A DNA stretch of 64,000 bases from Andreesenia angusta (GTDB lineage Bacteria > Bacillota > Clostridia > Tissierellales > Gottschalkiaceae). The position numbers and the translations under genes were made by a program. The stretch spans positions 31,299 through 95,298 of the forward strand of contig JAUNVB010000002.1 of the NCBI GenBank assembly GCA_030537835.1. The letters are read 5' to 3'. Positions within the stretch are counted from its first letter, which is position 1. Each line of letters begins with the position of its first letter. Below are positions 1-10,049 of the stretch, piece by piece. A model generated the notes under the pieces. That model ran no database searches and was not told the origin of the DNA. It saw only the letters and a list, made by a program, of their open reading frames with translations.

Positions 1-387
1 ACAGAAAAAGACTATGAAAATGTAAAAGAGGTTGATTTAAAGCTTTTAAAATTGGCTCAAGAAATAGGAGGAAAAGTAGTTACTACAGATTTTAATTTAA
101 ATAAAGTGGCAGAAGTACATGGTGTACCAGTTTTGAATATGAATGAACTATCGAATGCTTTAAAGCCTATGGCGATTCCAGGTGATAATATTCTAGTAAA
201 TGTAGTAAAAAAGGGAAAAGAGGCAAATCAAGGAGTAGCATATCTTGATGATGGCACTATGATAGTTATAGAAGACGGTAAAGACTTTGTAGGAAAAGAA
301 GTAGACTTACTCGTAACTAGTGTTTTACAAACTCCTGCAGGAAGAATGATTTTTGGAAAGCCAAAGAAATTAAAACTTTTAGAATAG
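1..387 (+). CDS. PIN/TRAM domain protein, C-terminal part (YacL-like)
   Basis: The frame is open from base 1 with no start in view, so the 5' end lies outside the window; 128 codons are visible. The first ~50 residues look like the end of a PIN nuclease-like domain ([10 protein letters not shown], then VPVLNMNEL). The last ~75 form a TRAM RNA-binding barrel ([44 protein letters not shown]). This matches the C-terminus of the membrane-anchored YacL family, which in Firmicutes typically sits just upstream of ispD as here. The molecular role of YacL is not well established. A terminator hairpin follows directly. Confidence 0.85.
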   Translation, partial: TEKDYENVKEVDLKLLKLAQEIGGKVVTTDFNLNKVAEVHGVPVLNMNELSNALKPMAIPGDNILVNVVKKGKEANQGVAYLDDGTMIVIEDGKDFVGKEVDLLVTSVLQTPAGRMIFGKPKKLKLLE

Positions 388-395
388 AATAATAG

Positions 396-436
396 AAAAT
401 GCATCTCTTCATTATATTGAAAAGATGCATTTTTTC
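396..436 (+). terminator. Rho-independent terminator after yacL-like gene
   Basis: AAATGCATCT at 397-406 pairs with AGATGCATTT at 423-432, and a T-run follows. It lies 9 bases after the stop codon and overlaps the upstream, unlikely start of the ispD frame. Confidence 0.85.
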
Positions 437-460
437 TATAGATTAATAGGAGGCAGAGTC

Positions 461-1150
461 TTGAATAATAAAAAAAGAGTCGCAGTTATAATAGTAGCAG
501 CAGGTGTAGGAAAGAGAATGGGAAGGGGAATTGCAAAACAGTATTTAGAATTAAAAGAAGAACCAATACTTTTACATACTTTAAGAAAATTTGATTTACC
601 TGAGATAGATGAAATCATAGTAGTTATAAAAAAAGAAGATAAGGATTTATTTGAAAGCAGAATATTGAATAAAATAGATTTTAAAATCAAAACTGTCTAT
701 GGAGGAAAAGAGAGGATAGATTCTGTAAGAAATGGAATGGAAAGTTTATCTAATAATATAGATATAGTTTTAATTCATGATGGCGTTAGACCTTTTGTAT
801 CTAAAGATATAATTAGGGAGAATATTATTGTAGCTCGGGAAAAAGGAGCTGCATTAACTGCAGTAAAGTCAAAGGACACAGTAAAAATAGTAGAAAAGGA
901 TTTAGTCGCAAATACTCCAAATAGAGAAAAGATTTATCTTGCACAAACACCTCAGAGCTTTAAAAAAGATATACTGATTAGAGCTTATGATGAGTTAGAG
1001 AGTTCAGAAGGCATAACGGATGACTCTATGGTAGTAGAAAGACTAGGAGAAAAAATATATATAGTTCAGGGGAATTATGATAATATAAAGATAACTACAG
1101 AAGAAGATCTATTTATAGGAGAAAGAATTTTAGAAAAAAATGGAATTTAA
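461..1150 (+). CDS. ispD: 2-C-methyl-D-erythritol 4-phosphate cytidylyltransferase
   Basis: Converts MEP plus CTP to CDP-methylerythritol in the MEP isoprenoid pathway. The N-terminal nucleotide-binding loop (VAAGVGKRMG, then KQY) and the HDGVRPF and AQTPQSF motifs are clear. The TTG at 461 is chosen because AGGAGG at 448-453 sits 7 bases upstream and gives a 229-residue protein, the usual family length. The frame is open to an ATG at 425, but that lies inside the terminator hairpin of the preceding gene and lacks a ribosome binding site. ispF follows after 15 bases, so two pathway steps are co-transcribed. Confidence 0.96.
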   Translation: MNNKKRVAVIIVAAGVGKRMGRGIAKQYLELKEEPILLHTLRKFDLPEIDEIIVVIKKEDKDLFESRILNKIDFKIKTVYGGKERIDSVRNGMESLSNNIDIVLIHDGVRPFVSKDIIRENIIVAREKGAALTAVKSKDTVKIVEKDLVANTPNREKIYLAQTPQSFKKDILIRAYDELESSEGITDDSMVVERLGEKIYIVQGNYDNIKITTEEDLFIGERILEKNGI

Positions 1151-1165
1151 TATAGAGGTGATTTT

Positions 1166-1648
1166 ATGAGAGTGGGCTTAGGGTATGATGTCCATAATTT
1201 GATTGAAAATAGAAAGCTTATATTAGGAGGTATAGAAATACCTCATTATAAGGGACTTGAAGGACATTCGGACGGAGATGTATTAGTACATGCTATAATG
1301 GATGCTTTAATTGGAGCTATGGGAAAAGGTGATATAGGCAGACATTTTCCAGATACTAGTTCAGAATATAAGGATATATACAGTATAAATTTATTAAAAA
1401 GAGTAAAAACATTATTAGACGAACAGAACTACATTATAAACAATATGGATTGTATAGTAATAGCTCAAAAACCCAAATTAGCAGGATATATAGATTCTAT
1501 GGAAGAGAAAATAGCTGAAGTTTTAGATATGAAAAGAGATGATTTAAATATAAAGGCTACAACTACTGAAAGATTAGGATTTGAAGGTAGAGAAGAAGGG
1601 ATATCGTCTCAAGTTATAGCAATGATCAAGAAAGATGAGGGCGTATAG
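1166..1648 (+). CDS. ispF: 2-C-methyl-D-erythritol 2,4-cyclodiphosphate synthase
   Basis: Cyclises CDP-ME 2-phosphate to MEcPP in the MEP pathway. The 160-residue length is typical. The zinc ligands Asp8 and His10 (GYDVH) and His42 (DVLVHAIMDAL) are present, as are the DIGRHFPD and TTTERLGFEGR motifs. AGAGGTG lies about 8 bases before the ATG. The last 14 bases overlap the longest possible frame of the next gene. ispE is not in the window. Confidence 0.97.
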   Translation: MRVGLGYDVHNLIENRKLILGGIEIPHYKGLEGHSDGDVLVHAIMDALIGAMGKGDIGRHFPDTSSEYKDIYSINLLKRVKTLLDEQNYIINNMDCIVIAQKPKLAGYIDSMEEKIAEVLDMKRDDLNIKATTTERLGFEGREEGISSQVIAMIKKDEGV

Positions 1649-1652
1649 AGAT

Positions 1653-2216
1653 ATGAGAAGAAAAGATAGAGAGATGAGTGAAGAGTTTGCTCTTAGAATA
1701 ATAGATAAATCGATTTATGCTAATCTCACTACAATAGATTCGGAAGGTTTACCATATACAATACCTATATCGGTTGCAAGAGAGGGAAAATCTGTCTATA
1801 TGCACTCTGCAAAAGAAGGCACAAAAATAGATAATATAAAGAACAATAATTTTGCTATAATGACTTTCGTTGGTGATACAAAAATCCCAGATCCTATTAC
1901 AGAATCTGAATACAAAAAAGCAGTAGAAGAAGGTAAAGCCGGGAAATACCTTTTAAGTAAGAAGTTTACTACTGAATTTGAATCTGCAGTAGCTAGAGGG
2001 AAAATCAGTATAGTTGAATCTGATGAAGAGAAAATTAAAGGGCTAAGGCTTATATCTGAAAAATATACGCCTGAAAATATGCCTTACTTTGATAATGCGA
2101 TAAAAGTGAGTTTGAATATAGTGAATGTAATTAGATTCGATATAGAGAGCATAAAAGGAAAGAGAAAAAAATTCGACAAAAATGGTGAAGAGATGAAATG
2201 GCAGAGGATGGAATAA
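1653..2216 (+). CDS. Nim-like FMN-binding split-barrel protein (pyridoxamine 5'-phosphate oxidase superfamily)
   Basis: A 187-residue protein beginning MRRKDREMSEE, a common N-terminus of the 5-nitroimidazole-reductase-like (Nim/PPOX) family. IPISVAREGKSVYMHSA fits the FMN-binding barrel and a C-terminal FDIESIKGKR segment is typical. The frame also allows the ATG at 1635, inside ispF; 1653 is preferred by family alignment and by GAGGG about 11 bases upstream. Proteins of this family bind flavin and reduce small nitro or heme-type substrates. The physiological substrate here is unknown, and resistance to nitroimidazoles cannot be inferred from sequence alone. Confidence 0.85.
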   Translation: MRRKDREMSEEFALRIIDKSIYANLTTIDSEGLPYTIPISVAREGKSVYMHSAKEGTKIDNIKNNNFAIMTFVGDTKIPDPITESEYKKAVEEGKAGKYLLSKKFTTEFESAVARGKISIVESDEEKIKGLRLISEKYTPENMPYFDNAIKVSLNIVNVIRFDIESIKGKRKKFDKNGEEMKWQRME

Positions 2217-2225
2217 TATCGTATC

Positions 2226-2254
2226 TTGACAGAATACTGCCTTTTTAGTATTAT
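2226..2254 (+). promoter_or_regulatory. Promoter upstream of proS
   Basis: TTGACA at 2226-2231, a 17-base spacer and TATTAT at 2249-2254. A start near 2261 would give a leader that runs at once into the hairpin at 2290-2309. Confidence 0.7.
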
Positions 2255-2287
2255 AACTAATGAAAATATACTATTATTAAGGAAATA

Positions 2288-2316
2288 TTCTCCATCCAAT
2301 AGGATGGAGTTTTTTA
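2288..2316 (+). terminator. Rho-independent terminator between the Nim-like gene and proS
   Basis: CTCCATCC (2290-2297) pairs with GGATGGAG (2302-2309) around an AATA loop and is followed by seven T. It ends the ispD-ispF transcript, but because it lies downstream of the 2226 promoter it could also attenuate proS. Confidence 0.85.
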
Positions 2317-2350
2317 TTAAATCGTTGAATCTGAAAGGAGATAAAAGAGG

Positions 2351-4075
2351 ATGAGAATGTCAAAATTGTATATGCCAACTTTAAGGGAGGTGCCTTCAGA
2401 AGCAGAATTACCAAGTCACAAACTTCTACTGAGGGCGGGTATGATAAAGAAATTAGTTTCTGGGGTATATACATATTTACCTCTGGGATTTAAAGTTATT
2501 AAAAAGATCGAGAATATAATTAGAGAAGAGATGGATAATATAGATTCACAAGAGTTATTGATGTCGGCTATGCATCCTTCAGAACTATGGAAAGAAACTG
2601 GAAGATGGGATGATTTTGGACCGGAAATGTTCAAATTTAAAGATAGACATGATAGAGAATTCTGCCTTGGGCCAACTCACGAGGAGATAATAACGGACAC
2701 TATTAGACATGATATAAAATCTTATAAACAATTACCACTCAGTCTATATCAGATACAGACCAAATATAGAGACGAGAAAAGACCTAGATTTGGATTGATG
2801 AGATCTAGAGAGTTCATAATGAAAGATGCTTATACTTTTGATAAAGATGAAGCTGGTATGAAAAAATCTTATTATGAAATGTGGGAAGCTTATGAGAAAG
2901 TGTTTGAAAGATGTGAATTAGATTTTAAAGTAGTAGCAGGAGATTCAGGAGCTATGGGTGGAAGCGATTCACATGAATTTACAGCGATGTCTGAATTTGG
3001 TGAGAGTAGTATAGCTTATTGCTTAAAATGCGATTATGCAGCAACTGATGAGAAGGCTGAATGCAGATACGAAGTCGAAACTAAAGAAAAAAAGGTTTTA
3101 AAAGAAGTTGAAACTCCAGATATTAAGACTATTGAAAAACTAATAGAGTTCTTTGGAAAATCGGCAGATAATTTTGCTAAGACCTTGATAGTTAAAGCTA
3201 AGGATGAATATATAGCTGTTGTAATTCCTGGAGATAGAGAGTTAAACGAAGTTAAGCTATTGAATCATTTAGGAATAGCCGAACATGAATTTGAAATGGC
3301 TGATGAAGAGGCTGTAAAAGAAATAACTGGAGCAGAGGTAGGATTTGCAGGACCTATCGATTTGAAAAAAGATATAAGAGTTTTAGTAGATCGAAGAGTA
3401 AAGGATATGAACTCATTTATAGTAGGAGCAAATAGAACGGATTATCACTATGAAAATGCAAACTTTGAAAGAGATTTTAAAAATGCAGAAATCGTAGAGG
3501 ATTTAGTTCTTATAAGAGAAGGAGATCCTTGTCCAAACTGTAAAGCTGCTCTTAAAATGGATAGAGGTATAGAGATAGGTAATATATTCCAATTAGGAAC
3601 TAAATACTCTGAATCATTAGGAGCGAAGTATTTAGATGAAAATGGGAAAGAACAGAATATAGTTATGGGTTCTCATGGAATAGGTGTATCTAGGACGATG
3701 GCAGCCGTTATAGAACAGAATTATGATGAAGATGGTATAATTTGGCCGTTAACATTAGCACCATATCAGATTATAGTATCTATTATAAATATTAATAAGG
3801 AAGAGCAGAAAACACTTGGAGAGAACATATATTCAGATTTAAAATCTAAAGGATATGAAGTTCTCTTAGATGATAGAAAAGAAAGAGCAGGAGTGAAATT
3901 TAAAGATATGGACTTAATAGGTATACCTATTAGGATAACTGTTGGAAAGAAAGCAGATGAAAATATAGTTGAATATTCACTTAGAGAAGATAGAGAGAAA
4001 ATAGAGATATCAGCAGATCAGATATTTGAGAATATAGCTAAAGAATTTAAAAAGCATAAATTAACTGGAGAATAA
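2351..4075 (+). CDS. proS: Prolyl-tRNA synthetase, bacterial type with editing domain
   Basis: Charges tRNA-Pro. The 574-residue protein has class II motif 2 ([19 protein letters not shown], ~138-156), a central ~180-residue INS editing domain (~230-400), motif 3 ([14 protein letters not shown]) and a C-terminal anticodon-binding domain. Two ATGs, 2351 and 2357, are possible; 2351 is better spaced from AAGGAGA. No T-box leader is visible upstream: the space to the promoter is too short for one. Confidence 0.97.
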   Translation: MRMSKLYMPTLREVPSEAELPSHKLLLRAGMIKKLVSGVYTYLPLGFKVIKKIENIIREEMDNIDSQELLMSAMHPSELWKETGRWDDFGPEMFKFKDRHDREFCLGPTHEEIITDTIRHDIKSYKQLPLSLYQIQTKYRDEKRPRFGLMRSREFIMKDAYTFDKDEAGMKKSYYEMWEAYEKVFERCELDFKVVAGDSGAMGGSDSHEFTAMSEFGESSIAYCLKCDYAATDEKAECRYEVETKEKKVLKEVETPDIKTIEKLIEFFGKSADNFAKTLIVKAKDEYIAVVIPGDRELNEVKLLNHLGIAEHEFEMADEEAVKEITGAEVGFAGPIDLKKDIRVLVDRRVKDMNSFIVGANRTDYHYENANFERDFKNAEIVEDLVLIREGDPCPNCKAALKMDRGIEIGNIFQLGTKYSESLGAKYLDENGKEQNIVMGSHGIGVSRTMAAVIEQNYDEDGIIWPLTLAPYQIIVSIININKEEQKTLGENIYSDLKSKGYEVLLDDRKERAGVKFKDMDLIGIPIRITVGKKADENIVEYSLREDREKIEISADQIFENIAKEFKKHKLTGE

Positions 4076-4189
4076 ACGAAATATTAAATATTAATAAAAT
4101 TAGTGTAAAAAAGACTAAAAAGCTCTTGATAAGGGTTATAATATAATAAATCCTAAAATGGATTATCCTGATAAATAGGAGGGGAAAAA

Positions 4190-5074
4190 ATGAAGAAGAT
4201 AATATCTTTGTTTTTAGCAGTCTTAGTTAGTCTTTCGTTTATTTCTACTGGGGTTGTTAAGGCGGATAAAATAGAAAATATAGTAATAAGTTTAGGAGAT
4301 GATCTGAGTTCGAATCAAAAACAGGATATGATAAATAGATTTGAAGCAGATCCAGAATCTAGAGTTATAACGGTTACGAATAAAGAAGAACGAAAATATC
4401 TAGGCGATTACGTTTCTGAAGATTTAATCGGAACTAGAGCCATATCTTGTTCCTATGTAGAGGAATTAGATGATGGATCAGGAATTGTAGTAGAGACTTC
4501 TAATGTAACTTGGGTAACACCTGAGATGGTAAAAAATGCTCTAGTAACCGCAGGTGTTAAAGATGCAAAAGTAAAAGTCTCAGCACCTTTTAAAGTCTCT
4601 GGAACGGCTGCACTTACAGGTGTGATAAAAGCTTTTGAAATAGCTACAGGAGTAAAGGTATCTGAAAAAGAGAAGAAAGTAGCTAATGAAGAGATTGCGA
4701 AAACTGGAGAACTTGGACAGGAAATAGGAAAAGATAGTGCTACAGAACTTATAAGAGGTGTAAAAGAAGTAGTTGTTGAAAACAAGATAAAAGATCCTGA
4801 AGTCATAAGGGAGACAGTTGAAGAAAAAGCTCGAGAATTGAATATAAACTTGAATGAAGAGCAATTCAATAAGATAGTTGAACTCATGAAGAATATAGGA
4901 TCGCTTAATTTGGATTTAAATAGCATAAAGAATCAATTAGGAGGAATCTCAGAAAAAGTTGGAAATATTTCTAATAAAGTTACAGATGCTGTAAATAATT
5001 CTGAAGAGGCGAAAGGATTTTTAGCGAAGATAGAACAGTTGATAAGAGAATTAATAGATAAATTATTCGGTTAA
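4190..5074 (+). CDS. Secreted DUF1002 domain protein
   Basis: A 294-residue protein with a clear Sec signal peptide (positively charged MKK, hydrophobic core to ~22, cleavage near VKA-D). The rest matches the DUF1002/YpuA family: LGDDLSSNQKQDMINRF near the start and VTWVTPEMVKNALVTAGV with KVSAPFKVSGTAALTGV in the middle. The last ~100 residues are charged and helical, with a heptad-like run ending in LIDKLFG. The function of this family is unknown. It is flanked by hairpins and transcribed alone. AGGAGGGG precedes the ATG. Confidence 0.88.
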   Translation: MKKIISLFLAVLVSLSFISTGVVKADKIENIVISLGDDLSSNQKQDMINRFEADPESRVITVTNKEERKYLGDYVSEDLIGTRAISCSYVEELDDGSGIVVETSNVTWVTPEMVKNALVTAGVKDAKVKVSAPFKVSGTAALTGVIKAFEIATGVKVSEKEKKVANEEIAKTGELGQEIGKDSATELIRGVKEVVVENKIKDPEVIRETVEEKARELNINLNEEQFNKIVELMKNIGSLNLDLNSIKNQLGGISEKVGNISNKVTDAVNNSEEAKGFLAKIEQLIRELIDKLFG

Positions 5075-5099
5075 AAAAACAAGTGATGAAATAGGAATT

Positions 5100-5140
5100 A
5101 AAGCTTCTAAGACGGATACCCGTTTTAGAAGCTTTATATT
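5100..5140 (+). terminator. Terminator after the DUF1002 gene
   Basis: A 16-base-pair stem runs from 5100 to 5135 (AAAGCTTCTAAGACGG against CCGTTTTAGAAGCTTT, one G-U pair) with a 4-base loop. The trailing T-tract is short and mixed with A. Confidence 0.8.
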
Positions 5141-5156
5141 ATATTAGAGACTTTAC

Positions 5157-5185
5157 TTGAAAATTGAAAAATTTATAAGTATAAT
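5157..5185 (+). promoter_or_regulatory. Promoter of gltX
   Basis: TTGAAA at 5157-5162, 17-base spacer, TATAAT at 5180-5185, about 60 bases before the gltX start. Confidence 0.75.
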
Positions 5186-5245
5186 TTAAATTGACAGAAG
5201 AAGATAAAAGAGTTTATATAAATAATATAGAAAAGGATGAATAAT

Positions 5246-6718
5246 ATGACAGAGGTTAGGGTGAGGTTTGCGCCTAGTCCAACAGGTTATCTGCATATAG
5301 GAGGTCTTAGAACTGCACTTTATGACTATCTATTTGCAAAGAATAAAAAAGGAAAATATATATTGAGAATAGAAGATACGGATCAGTCAAGATTTGTAGA
5401 TGATTCAATAGAAAATTTGTTGAAATCATTAGAGTGGGCAGGAGTAAATCATGATGAAGGTGTTTTTTTAGAAGATGGAGAAATTGTAGAAAAAGGTGAA
5501 TATGGCCCTTATATACAATCTAAGAGATTATCTATTTACAAGGAGTATGTTGAAAAACTACTAGATAGTGGAGATGCATATTATTGTTTCTGTGATAAAG
5601 ATAGATTAGAAAGATTAAGAGAAGAGCAGAAAGAGAAGAATCTTATGTTAGGCTATGATGGTCATTGTAGAAATCTATCTAAAGAAGAAGTTGAGAAAAG
5701 GATAGAGTCTGGAGAGGACTATGTAATAAGACTTAGATTTCCTGAAAATGAGGATATAAAGTTTACAGATATAATAAGAGGAGAAATAGTAGTAAATACT
5801 AAGGATTTAGACGATCAAGTGCTTTTAAAATCTGACGGTTTTCCTACTTATCATTTAGCTGTAATAGTAGATGACTATCTGATGAAAATATCTCATGTTG
5901 TAAGAGGAGAAGAATGGTTGCCTTCAGCACCTAAGCATGCATATCTCTATAAAGCATTTGGATGGGAAGCGCCTATATTTGTGCATTTACCAACTGTATT
6001 AAATAGCGAAAAAAAGAAGCTCAGTAAAAGACATGGGGATGTAGCCGTTGAGGATTTTAAAGCTAAAGGATATCTGCCAGAAGCACTTACTAATTACTTG
6101 GCTTTAGTTGGCTGGAGCCCTGAAAGCAATGAGGAGTTCTTCAATATGGATGAGTTAATAGAGGAATTTTCTTTTGAGAGAGTTTCAAGAACTGGTGGGG
6201 TATTCGATATAAATAAGTTGAACTGGATAAATGCTCACTATATAAGAGAGAAGGATTTAGACGAGCTTACAGCGCTTGCTATACCTGTACTGCTTGAGCA
6301 TGAAGAGATAACGAATGATGATATTAAAAATAGATACGATTGGATAAAAGCTCTAGTTGCAATACTAAAAGAGAGGGTTTCAACTATAAATGAAATACCT
6401 GAAAAATTAGAGAGTATATTAGATAACGATGTAAAGTATGAAACTAAGGAAGCAGAAGAAGTTTTAAAAGAAAGTGAAATAGATAAGCTTTTAGAAGCTT
6501 TCAAAGAAGAACTTTCTCAGATTGAGGAAATAGATGAAGAATTTGCTAAATCTATTTTAAAAAAGATTCAAAAAAAGACGGGAATCAAAGGAAAAAACTT
6601 ATTTATGCCTATTAGAATAGCTTTAACTGGGAATCAACATGGACCAGATTTAGATAAAATAATACTCGTGCTTGGAAAGGCAAATATTTTAAAGAGAATC
6701 GAAAAGCTAGGGATATAA
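5246..6718 (+). CDS. gltX: Glutamyl-tRNA synthetase
   Basis: Charges tRNA-Glu (and often tRNA-Gln in clostridia, depending on whether GatCAB is present; not visible here). Class I signatures are [11 protein letters not shown] at 10-20 and KLSKRHG near 255. The length of 490 is normal. The ATG at 5246 is chosen over 5237 because AAAGG at 5232-5236 abuts the earlier ATG and is correctly spaced for the later one. Transcribed from the promoter at 5157 and ended by a terminator at 6722. Confidence 0.97.
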   Translation: MTEVRVRFAPSPTGYLHIGGLRTALYDYLFAKNKKGKYILRIEDTDQSRFVDDSIENLLKSLEWAGVNHDEGVFLEDGEIVEKGEYGPYIQSKRLSIYKEYVEKLLDSGDAYYCFCDKDRLERLREEQKEKNLMLGYDGHCRNLSKEEVEKRIESGEDYVIRLRFPENEDIKFTDIIRGEIVVNTKDLDDQVLLKSDGFPTYHLAVIVDDYLMKISHVVRGEEWLPSAPKHAYLYKAFGWEAPIFVHLPTVLNSEKKKLSKRHGDVAVEDFKAKGYLPEALTNYLALVGWSPESNEEFFNMDELIEEFSFERVSRTGGVFDINKLNWINAHYIREKDLDELTALAIPVLLEHEEITNDDIKNRYDWIKALVAILKERVSTINEIPEKLESILDNDVKYETKEAEEVLKESEIDKLLEAFKEELSQIEEIDEEFAKSILKKIQKKTGIKGKNLFMPIRIALTGNQHGPDLDKIILVLGKANILKRIEKLGI

Positions 6719-6721
6719 AAA

Positions 6722-6766
6722 GAACCGTCTCTGTATAATATATTTATGCAGTGACGGTTTTTTATT
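6722..6766 (+). terminator. Terminator after gltX
   Basis: AACCGTC (6723-6729) pairs with GACGGTT near 6753-6759, with further pairing inside (CTGTATAA against the TTATGCAG side), followed by a T-run. An open GTG at 6751 lies in this hairpin. Confidence 0.8.
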
Positions 6767-6780
6767 TTGGAGGAGATGAA

Positions 6781-7485
6781 TTGAGGAAAATAATACAAGA
6801 TATAAAGGCGATAAAATCAAGAGACCCAGCGGTTAGATCTTATTTAGAAGCTGCTATCTGCTATCCCGGATTGCATGCTATATTTGTTCATAGAATCAAT
6901 CATTGGCTCTATAATAGGAGATTATTCTTTTTATCAAGAATCATGTCGAATATAGTAAGACTGATTACAGGAGTTGAGATACATCCAGGAGCTAAAATAG
7001 GGAGAGGTGTATTTATAGATCATGGAATGGGAGTTGTAATAGGAGAAACGGCTGAGATTGGTGATAATGTGACTATATATCAAGGAGTTACTCTTGGAGG
7101 AACGGGTAAAGATACTGGAAAAAGACATCCAACTATAAGGAATAATGTTGTAGTGAGTAGTGGAGCAAAAGTTTTAGGTCCTTTTACTGTAGGGGAAAAT
7201 TCAAAGATTGGAGCGGGAGCAGTCGTTTTAAAAGAAGTGCCTCCTAATTGTACAGTAGTAGGAGTGCCTGGTAGAATAGTAGTAAAAGACAATAAGAAGG
7301 TCTATGATAAGGGTGGAATAGAGATATTAGAAATTCCAAAGGGAAGAAGAGGAATCGATTTAAATCAAATTGATTTACCAGACCCTGTATTCCAAGAGAT
7401 AAATAAGTTAAAACAAACGGTTTTAGAATTGCAAAAAGAGATGGAGCAGCTTAAAGAGGGAGAAGATAAGAATGAAACTTTATAA
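6781..7485 (+). CDS. cysE: Serine O-acetyltransferase
   Basis: Makes O-acetylserine from serine and acetyl-CoA, the first step of cysteine synthesis. Left-handed beta-helix hexapeptide repeats run from ~55 to 165 ([53 protein letters not shown]). The TTG at 6781 follows GGAGGA by 7 bases and gives 234 residues. The earlier GTG at 6751 is inside the gltX terminator. The C-terminal ~40 residues form a heptad-rich tail. It overlaps cysS by 14 bases, coupling cysteine synthesis to cysteinyl-tRNA formation, as in many Firmicutes. Confidence 0.95.
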   Translation: MRKIIQDIKAIKSRDPAVRSYLEAAICYPGLHAIFVHRINHWLYNRRLFFLSRIMSNIVRLITGVEIHPGAKIGRGVFIDHGMGVVIGETAEIGDNVTIYQGVTLGGTGKDTGKRHPTIRNNVVVSSGAKVLGPFTVGENSKIGAGAVVLKEVPPNCTVVGVPGRIVVKDNKKVYDKGGIEILEIPKGRRGIDLNQIDLPDPVFQEINKLKQTVLELQKEMEQLKEGEDKNETL

Positions 7486-8866
7486 TACATTGAGTCGAAA
7501 AAAAGAAGAGTTCATACCTATAAAAAAAGATGAGGTCAATATGTATGTTTGTGGCCCAACAGTTTATAACTATATACATGTTGGAAATGCAAGACCTTTA
7601 GTTGTATTCGATACTTTGAGAAGGTATTTTAAATATAGTGGATATAAAGTTAATTATGTTGTTAATTTTACCGATATTGATGATAAACTAATAAAAAAAG
7701 CAGAAGAAGAAGATACGACTGTAAAGAAAATTGCAGATAAATATATAGAAGAATATTTGAAAGACTCTAGAGATCTAAATGTAGATGAGGATGATACAAT
7801 GCATCCAAAAGCAACTGAGAATATAGGAGAAATAATAAAGTATATAAAATCTTTAGTAGATAAAGGCTTTGCATATGAATCGGAAGGAGATGTCTATTTC
7901 GATGTAGAGAAGAGTGCAAATTATGGAGAGCTCTCTAAAAAGAGAATTGAAGATTTAGTTGCAGGAGCTAGAGTAGATATTAACGAGATAAAGAAAAATC
8001 CCATTGATTTTGCATTGTGGAAGGCGGCTAAGCCAGGAGAACCATCTTGGAAAAGTCCATGGGGAGAAGGTAGACCTGGTTGGCATATAGAATGCTCTGT
8101 TATGTCTCAAAGATATCTTGGAGAGACATTAGATATTCATGCTGGTGGAGCAGATCTTCAATTTCCACATCATGAGAATGAAATAGCTCAGTCTGAAAGC
8201 TATACTGGAAAGAAATTTGCAAATTACTGGCTACACAATGCTATGATAAATATAAATGATGAGAAAATGTCTAAGTCTAAAGGGAATTTTTTCACAGTAA
8301 GAGAAATATCAGAAAAATTTGATTTAGAAGTTTTGAGATTCTTTTTGATCTCTGCTCATTATAGAAAGCCACTCAATTTCACAGAAGAGAATATGGAGCA
8401 GACTAAGAATGCATTAGAGAGAATATATAATGGTAAAGATAGATTATTAAATTTAATTGAAAAATCTACTGAAGTGGATTTAGAAAAATCAGAAGAGATA
8501 AAGCAAAATATAGATAAGTTTATAAGGGCTTTTGAGGAGAATATGGATGATGATTTAAATACAGCCGATGCAATTTCTTCAGTATTCGAGTTGATACGAT
8601 ATATAAATACATCATTAGATGAAAAAACACCTAAAGATGCCTTAGAATATACTAAGAAAGCATTATTCGATTTAACCGATGTCTTAGGGATATTGAAGAG
8701 AGAAGCAGAGGAAGTGGATTCTGAAATTGAAGAGTTAATAGAAAAAAGAAATAAGGCTAGAGAGAATAAGGACTATAAACTAGCAGACTCTATAAGGGAT
8801 GAGCTCTTAGAAAGAGGAATAGTGCTTGAAGATACTGCAGATGGAGTTAAGTGGAGGAGAGCCTAG
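7472..8866 (+). CDS. cysS: Cysteinyl-tRNA synthetase
   Basis: Charges tRNA-Cys. At 464 residues it has the class I motifs HVGN (36-39) and KMSKSKGN (~268), the zinc ligand Cys27 in [10 protein letters not shown], and WHIECSVMS and [10 protein letters not shown] for the remaining metal site. It starts inside the end of cysE and its stop codon abuts the mrnC start, giving a tightly coupled operon. Confidence 0.97.
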   Translation: MKLYNTLSRKKEEFIPIKKDEVNMYVCGPTVYNYIHVGNARPLVVFDTLRRYFKYSGYKVNYVVNFTDIDDKLIKKAEEEDTTVKKIADKYIEEYLKDSRDLNVDEDDTMHPKATENIGEIIKYIKSLVDKGFAYESEGDVYFDVEKSANYGELSKKRIEDLVAGARVDINEIKKNPIDFALWKAAKPGEPSWKSPWGEGRPGWHIECSVMSQRYLGETLDIHAGGADLQFPHHENEIAQSESYTGKKFANYWLHNAMININDEKMSKSKGNFFTVREISEKFDLEVLRFFLISAHYRKPLNFTEENMEQTKNALERIYNGKDRLLNLIEKSTEVDLEKSEEIKQNIDKFIRAFEENMDDDLNTADAISSVFELIRYINTSLDEKTPKDALEYTKKALFDLTDVLGILKREAEEVDSEIEELIEKRNKARENKDYKLADSIRDELLERGIVLEDTADGVKWRRA

Positions 8867-9268
8867 ATGAAAATGGGGATATTCAAAGAGTGGAAGAACA
8901 CTGATGTGAGAATGTTAAGTCCACTTAAATTAGCATATATAGGTGATGCCGTATATGAAGTCTATATCAGGAGATTTTTATTAGAAAATAGCAATGAAAA
9001 TATGGGGAAAATTCATAAAAAATCTACAAAATATGTCAGTGCTAAGGCACAATCTGATATAGTATTTTTTTTAGATAGTTTATTAACTGATGAGGAAAAG
9101 AGCATAATTAGAAGAGGTAGAAATACAAAATCTAATACAGTGCCAAAGAATGCGAATATTCAAGATTATAAATATGCTACAGGATTTGAAGCGTTAATAG
9201 GGTATTTATATTTAAATGACAGAATCGAAAGAATAGAAGAACTGATGAATGAAATATTAGCGAGGTGA
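8867..9268 (+). CDS. mrnC: Mini-ribonuclease III
   Basis: A 133-residue RNase III-type nuclease without a double-stranded-RNA-binding domain; in Bacillus it matures the 3' and 5' ends of 23S rRNA. The catalytic-core helix [14 protein letters not shown] (Asp27, Glu31) and the second signature [12 protein letters not shown] are present. It starts immediately after the cysS stop, with GGAGGA within the end of cysS. Placement between cysS and thyX/rlmB is the conserved Firmicutes arrangement. Confidence 0.94.
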   Translation: MKMGIFKEWKNTDVRMLSPLKLAYIGDAVYEVYIRRFLLENSNENMGKIHKKSTKYVSAKAQSDIVFFLDSLLTDEEKSIIRRGRNTKSNTVPKNANIQDYKYATGFEALIGYLYLNDRIERIEELMNEILAR

Positions 9269-9272
9269 TATC

Positions 9273-10031
9273 ATGAAAGTTAGCTTATTAGCATATACAC
9301 CGAATGCAGAGGATATAGTTTCGTCAGCAGCGAAATTATGCTATTCACAATCGGGTGTAGAAGAGATTATTGAAAAACAAAGCGAAGAAGATAGAGATAG
9401 ATTTTTGAATATGCTGATGGATATAGGTCATGAATCACCTATTGAACATATTTCCTTTACATTTGCTGTAGAAGGTGTTAGCAGAGCTTTAACTCATCAA
9501 TTAGTTAGACATAGACTAGCATCTTATTCTCAGCAATCTCAGAGATATGTTAAATTAGAACAATTTGAATATATAGTTCCTCCGAGTATTGAAAAAGATG
9601 AAGATGCAAGAGAGATATATATAAAGACCATGGAAGAAATTCAAGAAAGATATAATCAGATAGCCGATATTTTGACAGACAAGCATTATAAAGAGTTCAT
9701 AGAACATGGAATTGACGAAAAAAAAGCTATGAATATGGCGAGTAAGAAGGCTATAGAGGATGCTCGATATATATTTCCTAATGCATGTGAGACGAAAATA
9801 GTAATAACAATGAATGCTAGAAGCTTAAAAAACTTTTTTGAGCATAGATGTTGTGAAAGAGCACAATGGGAAATTAGAAGGCTAGCTACTGAGATGTTGA
9901 AAATAGTAAAAGAGATTGCTCCGACTATTTTTAAATCATCTGGACCTTTGTGCATTTCAGGACCTTGTCCTGAAGGAAAGATGACTTGCGGAAAGATTAA
10001 GGAAATAAGAGAGAAATTTGATAAAATTTAG
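9273..10031 (+). CDS. thyX: Flavin-dependent thymidylate synthase
   Basis: Makes dTMP from dUMP using FAD, methylene-tetrahydrofolate and NADPH. The defining RHRX7S motif is present (RHR 79-81, Ser89, in [14 protein letters not shown]). The C-terminal [15 protein letters not shown] is also typical. It is 252 residues long, preceded by GAGGTGAT, and lies 4 bases after mrnC. No thyA is in the window. Confidence 0.97.
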   Translation: MKVSLLAYTPNAEDIVSSAAKLCYSQSGVEEIIEKQSEEDRDRFLNMLMDIGHESPIEHISFTFAVEGVSRALTHQLVRHRLASYSQQSQRYVKLEQFEYIVPPSIEKDEDAREIYIKTMEEIQERYNQIADILTDKHYKEFIEHGIDEKKAMNMASKKAIEDARYIFPNACETKIVITMNARSLKNFFEHRCCERAQWEIRRLATEMLKIVKEIAPTIFKSSGPLCISGPCPEGKMTCGKIKEIREKFDKI

Positions 10032-10049
10032 AAGATTGGAGGGGATATT

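Noticed and set aside
4120..4150. TTGATA and TATAAT words before the DUF1002 gene
   Set aside because: The spacing is 5 or 10 bases, too short for a sigma-70-type promoter. The true start of this transcript is not clear to me.
4453..4926. 157-codon antisense frame in the DUF1002 gene
   Set aside because: Ser/Thr/Phe-rich translation typical of the reverse of an A-rich gene; no start signals; the plus-strand gene has a signal peptide and family motifs.
6500..7500. T-box leaders upstream of proS, gltX or cysE-cysS
   Set aside because: No T-box sequence or specifier stem was found; the spaces are short and occupied by ordinary terminators and promoters.
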